Shown: one piece after another, positions 13,901-25,900 of the stretch
How the letters are laid out: every line of letters begins with the position of its first letter
Position numbering within the stretch: position 1 is the stretch's first letter
From: Siderastrea siderea
Taxonomy: Eukaryota; Cnidaria; Anthozoa; Scleractinia; Rhizangiidae
DNA length: 64,000 nucleotides
Direction: 5' to 3'
Assembly (NCBI GenBank): GCA_964030785.1
Contig: OZ034970.1
Location: forward strand, 14,789,411 to 14,853,410
Position numbers and translations under genes: made by a program
The notes under the pieces: generated by a model
Told to the model about the DNA's origin: nothing
What the model saw: only the letters and a program-made list of their open reading frames with translations
Database searches by the model: none

Positions 13901-16900
13901 GTGCACCTGATTGACGCGCGCACAACATAGTTGTCTGATTACAGCTATCCAATTACAAGAAGTTCAAATTGGACAGCTGTAATTGGACACCCACGTGATC
14001 ACCCTCCAATTACATATCAAATAGGCACTCGGAGATCCAATCACAATCGAGCATTTTGACAGTAATTAAACTGATAACTGATAGCTGAGTCATTCTAAGA
14101 AATTTCTGGAATAGTTGCACATTCAAAGAGCCAGTACTGCTCCTGATGTTCCTTTTTTTCTGTCAAATAAATTAGCCCCTTGGAGAAATCAAATATGTCT
14201 GCCTTTTTTTTAGAGATACAAGTATAATTATGTTGATCCTAGATGTGAATATTTTGAATTCTCTTGTATACAAATTGATGTTCTTTTGCTTTTCCTCAGG
14301 AATCCAACACCTGGAATCATAATCAATAAGGTACTGACAAGCAAGGATCATTCTCTGCAAAATAACATTCATTTAAATAATGTTTTCTGTTACTATCTCC
14401 CTTACGTGTATAAAGCTCCTAACAGTTCTGTAAAAGAACTAAAATACACACTGTCTCACTAAACAACTAATATATGTTGCTATACCTGAAGCATTTCTTG
14501 ACCAACACAACAGTAACCCAAGACAAAGTTCTAGTCGAGGTGGTTAACATTAACCAAACACTCCGTTAAAGTAAATTAAATTGTTGAAGCAATGCCACAC
14601 ATTTGTATATTGTACTCACACAGGATATCACAGTTTTCAGCAATGCGATCTTGCCTTATTAACTGGTTGTGTTATTTCTAATGTTTATTACCACTCCTCA
14701 TTACACAAGCCATTAGCTCCTTCCTCACAACAAAATGGTTTCAGCACACCCATATTTGGGCCAATCCAATGCAAATGACCTGTCATTGCAGAAGCCTGTA
14801 GCCTTTCCTTCCTCCCTGACTTTTCTTCTCCTCTCATCTCCCTTAGCCTTTCGCTTCAACTCTTTCTCTTGTTAGTATCACTATGAGTGCTGCTGCACAA
14901 TACTTAATTTGCTTTTCCTGGGCACATGAACTGAAGGTGTACATGTGTTCAAATAAACCACTTTATTATTCTAGCTTCTTCTCTAACCTTAAAATTAACC
15001 CTTTAACTCCCAGAGTCAGTTATGGAGACATTTAAAGTGGTACTTTTGAGTCTGTGGATGAAATCCTATGGTGTGACCATTCAAACGAAACCTCTTTTAA
15101 TTAGCAGTACTTTCACAAAGTACTATTTATATTTGAGTATTTTCCAAATGAAATTTGGGACTTGTCTTGAATTCTCATTTTGGGCGCTCTTGGGAGTAAA
15201 ATAAAGGGTAAAGGAACTTTTGATGATGTTATGACTGATATTTCTGTACTGATGCTTTTTCATTGTTTAGCCCAATGGGAAAGATGTTTACCATGGGGTC
15301 CTAAAAGACTATACTGGCAGGGTAAGACTAAGGATTTAGCTAACACATGTTTTAATATGTAAAATAAAGATAATTGGCCTAAACTGCCTGAACAAAATTT
15401 GGCAAAACTGGCAATTTTTGCTATCATCATCATCATCATTGTCAGCACCATGAGACATATACATGTAAGACCTTGAGGTTTCTGTAGTCAAGAGATAAGT
15501 CAGAGACCCAAAGGGGATGGAGGGTAGAGGGTCTTAAAATATCCGTGGAAATTTTTTGTCATGGAGTGTGGAGCCCGAAGCCTTTATCTACTTGGAGCTT
15601 GGACAAAAATGCCGATTCTGGACAAATGGAGCCATGGAGTGAAGTGATGGAGCTGTAGAGAACCCAAAGTTTCCCTCTTGGAGCCCTGTAGCCCTACAGT
15701 TTTTAGGCAGGAGCTGTGGAGCCCTAAACCCCTTTGGGAACCTAATGAGTGTGAGAGGTTGACCAGCCCTCCTCAGATTTGTCAGGACCATTATTGGCCA
15801 TCTTGTTCAGGTTTTCTGCTAGGCCTTCACAGCTATATAAGCTAGATCCCTTTGGCAGCAATCCCCGACTCCACCCTTTCTCACCTCCCACAGACAAGGA
15901 TGTTAGGTGTTGGACCTTGGGAGACAATTTTGCCAACAGTGCACCTGACACTAATGCTATGCACTGGACTTTGTCTTTATTAAGGACAAATAAATACACT
16001 GTACAATCAGCTGGCCCTTACTGCCTACTGGTCATGCCAGTGCTACAAATAACAGTCAGACCTGACATTGTCTGGCCAGATTTCTGAATGTGCCAGACAT
16101 TGTGTCCATGCACAGAAATTACTGACATATATTTTTTTGAATTCAAGATCTCATTTACTGGTCACATTTGTTTAATTTTGCTACTACTGAGGTCCTTTAA
16201 AAATAATAAGCAATCCCATTTTTTTTCTTTAATGCAAAACCCTCTCTGAAGTTATGTAAAAAGAGCTAATAAAACAATCTGAAATAATTGCCCCATAATG
16301 CATTTGCGAGAATCATTTAATATGTCATGTATGCTGATGAATTGTGTCTTGGCTGTGGTGGTGGCCAGTGTCCAACTGATTTTTCAGTGCAGTGCATGTC
16401 TAAGCAAAACAAAGATTTGTGCCAAGGGAGAAAAATTATTTCCAGCACTGTGTGTTAAGGTCCCTTTGAGAGGGCTGATCAGTGATTGTTTTATCTCATT
16501 TTTAAGACTGTGAATCCAGACAATTTCTTAAATATCCTGAAAGGAGACAAAGATGCCATGAGGGGGATTGGCAGTGGTAAAGTGATTGACAGGTTTGTTA
16601 ATTTAGTCTTGGCTTATCTGTGCTTGTTTGAATAGTCAGCAAAAAGGCCTGGGTACTCGTTACAACATTGACGTGTGTGCAATCAAATTGCAGCATGTGT
16701 TTGGTACCCCTGACTGAAACTCTTGTTACTTGGACATGCATTGTAATAAATTAAGGAATTGTTTGCAGTGTTGCTTACAGTTTTGTTCAGTGTGTCCAGA
16801 CCTTGATTTGCTTGGTGGCCTTTTGGTAGCTTAAGACATCCCTGGTAGAAACCCTATACAGGATCCTACAGGATTTTCTAGGATTCTGTAAGTTCACACG

Positions 16901-19900
16901 GGATCCTACCCAGGATCCTAAATGGCATTATGTTTTATAGGATCCTACTCAGGATCCTGCTGAAGATTGTCTAGGCTCCTGTTTAGGATCCTATAGGATC
17001 TTGTTTAGGATCCTGTAGGATCCTATAGGATCTTGTTTAGGATCCTGTATGATCCTATAGGATCTTAATCTGAGGTTCCTCAGGATCCTATAGGATCCTA
17101 AACAAGATCCTATAGGATCCTACAGGATATTATGTAGTCAGGTTGCAATGTTTAAGCTCCATCAGATGAAATAATATTCAAAGTAATAATCAAACAAAAT
17201 TGATTCGTAAGCTTGCAGCTTTCTGCGGACTGCTGACATGGTGTGCAAAAGCAGTGCTACTAATTATTGCACTACTTGATAAGTATGAATTATTGAATGA
17301 TAAGAGAAAATTGGTTGGTTTCCTTGGAGCTACAGTGTACTAATGTCTGGTTTTGTTGCATCCTCAGTGGACCAAATGACCATGTTTTTGTTTACTTTAC
17401 CGACCATGGTGCACCTGGACTTATTGCTTTCCCGTTTGGCGAGGTGAGTTTTGGCTGACAGCCCACCCATCCCTGGCTTATTAAACCACTGTCACCAATA
17501 TGGTAACATTGCGGTCTAGTAACACCCGTTTTTTCCTTTTTTTTTGCCAGTCACTTTCCCCAAACTTCTGGTTTCCCTCGGCCAAACAAATTCTCATTGC
17601 AGACATTGGGTAAACATAAGCATCATCTTTGGTCCTTAACACCACTTGGGCTCGTATCTTGTGTGACCATAATGATATTTTGCATTCTGTGGGGAGGGAG
17701 AACAGCCGCAGGGTCTAATGCCCCTGGGGTATTTCTTGTTTCCTTTTGTTAGCCCTCTCTGGGCTTGGCTGAGAGTCTCTTCAGACCAGAACGTACTTGG
17801 TCTTTTACTACAGTTGAACCTCGATTATCCAGACTCGGTGGGACTAGGGTAAATAGTCCGGATAATCGAGAGTCCGGATAATCGAAAATATGAATATTAA
17901 TGAGACAATGTAAACAAAAGAAGTAAAGATAACACATTTTTAATTCTAAAAGTTTGCTTCAATGACTGCAAATACATGTGTGAAGGTCTATCACATTCAG
18001 TGTTTATAAATGAGAACCTATTCATCGCTTCTAAAAAACTGAAACATACTAGTTTGCTTTAAAGTCTTATAACAAGATCGCATGGCGAAATCCATCATAC
18101 GGCGAAGTTGCATAACTTGAACAGGGTCAACACTGTTCTGTCCTTCCATCCAGGACAAGCATTTTTTAAAACATTCTGCTGCCTCTGAATTGGAAACTTG
18201 TTTCTCCTCCTGACCATCATCTTCCTCATCGCTACTTTCATTTTCATTGGAATGTCCGGTTACAGTCGCTAAAATCTGTTCGTCTGACATCTGTTCCGTA
18301 GTCGGGCGCTCATTGTCTAGATTGAGCCAGTCTTCCAGGTCGTGAGCATTTAGCGAATCTTCATTTCCAACAGATCGCTTTCGCTTCGTAGACATGTTGT
18401 CGTTTTGAGTTATGATCGTCTCGTGTGTTTACATAACCCACGCTCATCGAACTGATCAAGCATGACATTCCCTTAGCAACAAAACAATACTGAACCAATC
18501 AAAATTCAGCTGAACGCATTAGAATGCTTCTTGTCTCTCTTTGTCTCCGAGCGCTCGATCTTTCGAAAACGGAGCGTGTAATGCGCTGTTTTAAACGCAA
18601 TTTTCCTGACTTTTAACATAATTTCTGAATTTTTTTACCTCCTAAAGTTTTTAACATCTAAGGTCATTAATATTCATGAAAAAAACGGGACCAGAGAAAA
18701 AGTCCGGATAATCGAAAAGTCCGGATAATCGATGTCCGGATAATCGAGGTTCGACTGTACTTCAAACACCTGAGCAAGAAACAAGAGGGTACTTATTGTA
18801 AAAATGGGAGCACTCTTCTGTCTTGGCGGATCCAGTCAAAACACCAGACTATTTTGAACCTTTGCCATCTCCAACAGAAACCAATTTTCCCTGTTGAATT
18901 TGGACCCTGATATAACGAACCCCTATATATAACAAAGACCCCTATATAACAAACCATATTTTACAGCCCAGTAATAGTAAAATTTATGAAAAAGAACCCT
19001 GGTATAATGAACCCCAGTTATAATGAACACATGATGCCAGTCCCTTGGCACTTCATTGTAGCAGGGTTCAACTGTAGTACAGTAATTTACTTAAGCAGCA
19101 TTCTTGTTACTTAACCTTGGGCATTAAACATTATGACATGCACAATGTAGTCAGGACTGTACAATCTTTCACTTGGACTTGATAATTCCTAACTTCATTG
19201 TTTTTCTTCAGCTTATGGCCAAAGACTTGATTGATGCCATCAATTACATGTACGAAAACAAGAAATACAGTAGGGTATGTATTCTGACAAATTGAATGCC
19301 TTGTTAACAGTCTGTGTTATGCTTAGGTTTAATAGTAAATAATTGCTGTTATAATTGCAGCTAGTTCAGTTGTGTTTATGATCTCTCGTAGATGGTGTTC
19401 TACATTGAAGCGTGCGAGTCAGGCTCCATGTTTTACAACAAACTAAAGAAAAATATCGATGGTATGCTAATCTACTGTTTTCTTATTTATACATGTGTGG
19501 CAATCAATAAAAAGTTTTTGACAAGCTAAGCAGCTCATTACACGTGCTCTCTGCCATCTCGATCTGCTCCATGTGTCTACAGGTACAGGTATAAATTTAT
19601 GTCATAAAAAATTTATTGCTATTCCCCTTGGGTGGGATGCCTTTCAATTGCATAGTTACTCCCCGCTCCCCTCAAAGCGTTACCGGTAATTTTTGAGAGA
19701 CAAAGGCGAGTAAAGTGTCCTTTCTAAGGAGACATTCACATGAAGGCAGAGGCCTGAGCCAGGCTGCATTTAGCACCTGTAACTTAAGAGAGGATTTTCT
19801 ACAACCAGCCGCTCTGTTTCAAAGGGTTTTCTAGTACTCTTGTGGCATCTGTTATAGATGTAGATTGGCCTATAGCTGAGCACTTCACAAGGTATCCAGG

Positions 19901-22900
19901 ACCCAGTTTTGAAATCTGCATTGACCATGAGGGATGGCAGATGGTCCTTCAAAAAATTAGGGTCCCAAAAATTTTAACTGAATTGCAAGTGTCTTACAGT
20001 GTCATTTTTTTGAGTAATTCTGTGCACCTCAGAGTCTTCACTTTTCAGCAAACCAGTCTCTGGGTCTCAAATTTATTGTTTTGCGAAGCTGTTTTGAGTC
20101 TTGACTTTTAGAAGGCTATAAAATGATTCTCGAAGTTCTGATGTGCTTCAGTAATATCACTCGATGTTATAATTATAACTCAATTTGTAATCCTTGAGAA
20201 ATAGGTTTGTCCTAAAAAGTCTCGGGCTCGCTTTCAGAAAAATCTAAAACCTCATCTTGTATTCTAAAAATTGAAAAGGTCTCAAAAAAAAAACCAAAAA
20301 AAAACGATTGCCTCGCCGTCTTGTGAAGTCTCCAATTTACCATTTCACCACCCCTACCATACACACTAGTACTGGCACGTAAGCTGCCTTCAAAAAGAAG
20401 CCACACCCTGAGTTTACAAGCTCAAATATTTTTTTGATATGTACCTAATTGAGCACTTGACCGTTTTTTTCTGATGGTATATTGTTGTAACATTTTAAAG
20501 GGGGACAAACTATGAAGTGCTTTAAATTCGAAAAAAAAAATTTTGAAAAAAAGGCAGGTGTGTTATTGGAGGTAGTGGACTCTTAATCTAAGAATCCAGA
20601 GAACCATTTTCATTCTAGGTTCTTGCAGATAAGCTGCACCAATGTTTTAGAATGAAAATTTCAAGTAAAAATTGTTTTAGGCCACTTATCCAACACTATG
20701 AGACTTTTTGGTGAATGCTGGGATTTAAAGCTAAATGACGAAAAAAGTGCCTTTGACAGGCCAAAGTTCAACAAATAATCATTGAAGTTAAGTCCTTTGC
20801 CCCTAAAGTGGTCCCATGACAACAACTTACCATCTTCTGATAAAATGTCGCTGACGTGAACAATCCCCTTTGCAAAAAGATTTTTCCTAAATAGCGGTTG
20901 GTCACCAATATGTAGAAACTGATTATTCCATAATATCTCATCAAGGATCTGACTATTGGAGGAAATCCGCTTATTGTTGATGGTGGACCATGCGAGTAGT
21001 ATAGGGGGCTCACATAGACACCTAGGCCTCGTTTTGATGTGAGGATGACGTCATGACCGGAACCGGAAATCACGTGTTTTTAAGATGGGAAACCGCTGAC
21101 CAGTTGGAAAAAAGGATCGCGGGCTCATGGAACCGGAAGTCACGTGTTTTAGGATGGGAAACCGCTGAGCAGTTGGAAAAAAGGATCGTGGGCTCAGGGT
21201 GGGCAAAAACCGCTGAGAAAACGCGGGCTCAAAGTCCAAAGTCCAATTGGAGCAGCGGGGGTGATCCTTTTGAGTGAAAACAAGATATAAAAAAAATAAT
21301 ACTTTATTTGTCATACTTTTTTTCACAACAAGTGAGAAAAAAAAATCCATGATAAATGTTCCTTTGAGTTCCTCTTTGATGAGTGTTCCTATTTTATGAT
21401 ACAATTGACGGCTCCCAAGCCCTTTAGTCACAGATGACGGTGATAGCGATGAGGTAGTCACTGGTATCCATAAGGGTAGGTTTTAAAGGTGTGTGGATCC
21501 ACTACTCTCTTGTTGTAAACGAGCTGGTACCATTTGTAATCGGGGAAGGTGGACAATTGATAGTTTTGAAAAAATAATTTAATGTTCCTTTGGGTTTTTA
21601 CAAATCCTTAGTGTTCCTTTGAATGAATGTTCCTCACTACTCTTTTGTCGTCACCAATTGATAACGCTTATCACATCCGAACGGTATGAATGAAATAAGA
21701 AGTAGAGACGCGGTGGGACTGCCAGTCTCCATTCAAACAGGCTTTGATATGTGGAAGGACTTCGCTTTTGGTGTGACCAAGAAAGACGATTATCCTGTCA
21801 GAGGGTTTGATTGGGAGTGGCATTTGTGCAAAGAACCCCTCTTTCGTTCCATTTTCATCACGACAAATGCCATACCAAAAAGGGTTTTCCCCCATTGCTC
21901 TTTTGACTTGTGCCACAAATTTGGTGTCTTCTTGCCATAGCTGAGGATATGTACCTTCAACGACTTTGAGGGGAGTGACTTGTCGACAGTAAGGACATGT
22001 GAGACGCTGCTTTTTCCATTGGGGGGCACAGGTCGCATGGCAAGGTTGTTGACAACAAGCAAAGATGAATTGATTGGTGACAGGTGTCAAACAGATCACA
22101 CATGGTTTGGATTGAGCCATCAGGCGAAAGGATCAATCACTCGTCGGGCTTCTGGACTGAGGACTGGATCATCGATGAGTGTGAAAACATAAAATGGGAC
22201 GGTGGTTTTTATAGAGAAACAAAGGGGTCACGTGAAGGGGTAAGGAACCAATGAGAGAAAGACCCATCATGCTTTTGGGAGGGGAAGGGGTGGGGGGACC
22301 CCCCTCCCCCCTCTTTAGATAGACCATAAGGCATTGCGCGGATCGGGGTATATAAGTCAAGCGAGGCCCCAGGACGTCACTCCTAGCTTTGAGTTCAGTC
22401 TGTACGACTTATGTCAGTTGAGGAAAAGAAAAAATGGTGAAAACAAGAAAGCCGTTGGGCTCCTTAGCTGGTTTGATGAACATGAGTGGTGAGGAGACGC
22501 TGAGGAACAGAGTGCGACCGGAGCAGACGCCAGTCCAGCGCCATATGAACCCTATGTACGAGAGACGCGAGGAAGCGTGGAGGGGTTTGACCCGGGAGCG
22601 CGTGGTTGCTTTTATTCGTTTATTTATTTTGTGTTTGGTGGAACTTGAAAATGGGCTCCCTCTGCAAACTGCCACGTATAGGTTGTTGAAGAAGACCCTA
22701 TGCAAGCGCATCATTCCATGGATCCATTTTCGCCTGGTCTACACCATGGACGAGAGGTGGTGGCCCATTACCTTGGGACAGTTTAGAGAATTGGATGGGT
22801 ACTTGACCGAGCACTTGCCCCTCGTCCAGAAAGACGAGCCATGGGATGCCATTAGGTATTTTTATGAAGAAGTGCTGAAACGGCGGGCGGAGTACGAACG

Positions 22901-25900
22901 CATGGAAGAGTTGGAGAGGGAGGCCAAGGAAGCGTATGATCGTTGTATGGCCAATTTGAACAGTTGAACATTTTTTATGGTTGAGTTTTTTTTTATTGTG
23001 AGTCAAGGCTACTGTGCGTCAAGAGACATTTATTTTATGATGAACGTGCAAACTCAGTGATGTCAGTTTTTAAAATTTTTAATTAAAAAAAGAGTTGATG
23101 TTTTTTACAAAGGGTGGTCTGTGTTCTTTGCCACGCTGGGTGGGGCGCTCCTATTTACAATTGAAAAAAGATATCTACAGTTTGAAAAAATAAAAAGTAA
23201 AAGAAAGCTATGTAGAGATTGAAAAAATAAAAACTAAGAAATTGGCTATGTACAATTCCAAAAGTAAAAACTAAAAATTACAAATGAAAGTCTTCCAGTT
23301 CCATACGTAATTGATCAATGTTCTCGGGGAGACAGAAGGTGCGATTGAATAAGGCTTGAATTTCAGCTCGGGTTTTGTCGTCCACATCACGGGATCCCAC
23401 GATAGCACTGCTTTGATGAAGGGTGGGCTTTTTAGGTCCCCAAGGAACAAATTGACTGCCAGTCACCAGGGTGGCGGCCTTCTCGTTGACTTGGTAGTAA
23501 TGGTCCGAGCGGTACCATGATTGACTGGGTATGTCAAAGAGGTAGACGGGTTTGCCTTGATCCATAGCCAATTGCACAGTCCAACCAGTGCCTCCTTTCA
23601 CGCGTTTATGATCCTGTTCCAAGATGCCAAAGGCATAGATCGTATGGGCTCTTTTGGCAATTTGATAATTGCGTTGCAATAATTGCAGGGTGTAAAAATG
23701 ACTGGGCATCTGTTTTCCTAGTTTCTCAGCTGCCTGGTGAAGATGGGGGTTGGCCAGCATGAGGACTTCCACGGTAGAAGGGCTGATGAAGGTAGCTCGA
23801 GGATGGTTCGGGGGGACTAGGACTTCGACTTGCATCCCAAACTGTTTACCCAGTTCTTCGACGAGTTCGTCCGTGCCTCTGGCTCCCCCGGTGTACACCA
23901 CATGGCCATAACCCACTTGCAGTTCCAAGGCATCGAGATCTTGTTCTCCGATCATGTCAATGTCTGGGGGCATTGCTTTGAGAATGAAGATCTAGAGACC
24001 AAGGGACCGTCTTAAATAGGGACAACGGACCAATGGGAACACGAGAGGTCCTTATTTGGAGAGGCAAAAGCTGACCAATGAGACGATGAGACGTCCTTAT
24101 ATGGGTAGGATAAGCTGACCAATGAGACCCAAGGGTCATGGGTATAAAAAGGCATGGGCGGTAGGGTGAAAATCTTGAGCACGATGTCTGTGGATCGGAA
24201 GAGAAAGCCAAGCGTACACCCTGCGGGGAAGAAGAAAAAGAAAGAGAATGTGGACTGTGATCCTGTGGTGCGCGAAGTGGTCGAAGACACCCGAGCTGCA
24301 GTGGAAGACACTCGAGCTGCGGTGGAAGATATGATGAAAGAATTGAATGATATGGTGTCCCCGCCTGAATACATGGTGACGTATGCCGAAGATCCTCCCA
24401 GTTCGGTGGACTATATGGTATGCCCTTGCCATGATGTGCGTTTGGAGGCCCGAGAATCTCAAAAGGGATGGAAGTATGTGAAATGTCCCATGCAACCGTG
24501 TTTGCTGTTTTGTGGACAAGATCAAGCCTTGGAGTATATGAAAGCTGTGTATAGTCAACCTCATGTAGAAGTGTTGGACATGTGGGGTGGTTTGCAATGC
24601 TTTTGTCGTGAACCCACCACGCTTCAACAGAGTCATTCGACTCAGAACCCCGATCGCTTGTTTCTGACTTGTTCCAAGAAAACGTGTGGCTTCTTCCGAT
24701 GGGCTGATCAACCCTTGGGTCCCAAGTACTGGATTTGGTTTCATGACCATCCCCCCAAAAAAGCCGATCAACAAGCTGAAGCACCCACCCGTGATGTTCA
24801 AGGATATCCCAAACGTGGAGTAGACATCCCTGGCCCACCACCTCCAGTCCAAAGGAAAGAGGATCGGCCCCTGACAGATTATGAGAAACAATTGTTACGA
24901 GAAATTCAAGATCTCAAGAACCGTCAAGAAATGATGGTAGCCCCAGCTCCACCACCCCCTAAGTACAGTGACAGTGTTGAGAACTGGCAGAAAGGTCTAG
25001 AGACCATCAGCTGTGGTCGGCTAGGTCTCTTTTAATGTATTAAAAAGGAGTAGGAATAAAATTTTTTATCAATTTCACCATGGAGTCTGTATGTTATGCG
25101 TGGGATTCTGTCTTGTCCCTAATGCAATGGCAATGCCATCAAACCCTTTGTCAAGTCTTATATGATCACCAACCCGGGTCCAAAATCCCCATACCCCCTT
25201 GTCCCGAGGACACGCCAAGTCCAAAGGAAAGAGGATCGGCCCCTGACAGATTATGAGAAACAATTGTTACGAGAAATTCAAGATCTCAAGATCTCATCGC
25301 AACTTGTATCGATGGGTGGTGTTTGTCTTATGGTTAAAAGCCCATCCTTACGCCTGGCGATGGTATCGAATCATTCAAAAGGCGCATCCCCACACGGTCC
25401 CCACCATACCGACCTTATGGGATGAATGCCAGAACGTATGGCCCCTCGAAAGAAAAACACCCCATCATGGTTGAATCGGTACCACGATCCTCGAGCCCCC
25501 GGCAGTTTAGGAGGCGTGCAACGGTTTGCTAAAGCCCATCGTCTCCCTTTGAAAAAAGTCCAAAGGGTGTTGGAACGGGATTTGGCCTACACGTTACATA
25601 AACCGCGTCGTCGTCGTTTTCCCACCGTCCCCGTGATCGTAGGAGGATTAGATGATCAATGGGTCGCGGATTTAGTGGAAGTGCAACCGTTGGCCAAGTA
25701 TAATCGGGGCGTACGGTACTTGTTGACGGTCTTGGATGTGTTGTCCAAGTATGCGTGGGTACAACTGTTGAAAGACAAAACCGGGGTGGCGTTGGTCCAT
25801 GCCTTTGAGAAGATTTTGAAAGAAGGACGTCACCCTAATCGATTGCAAACGGATCGAGGGAAAGAATTTTATAATCGGACGTTTCAACGATGGCTCGATG

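Noticed and set aside
21051..21461. Open frame across the left terminal repeat, mirrored at 41653-41919
   Set aside because: It is a by-product of the inverted repeats. It begins in the duplicated polB tail and runs through non-coding repeat, and the two copies differ by a 1-bp shift.
24136..24891. Long minus-strand open frames opposite the GRF gene
   Set aside because: Shadows of the plus-strand gene; no family-like motifs, while the plus strand has paired zinc-finger cysteines.
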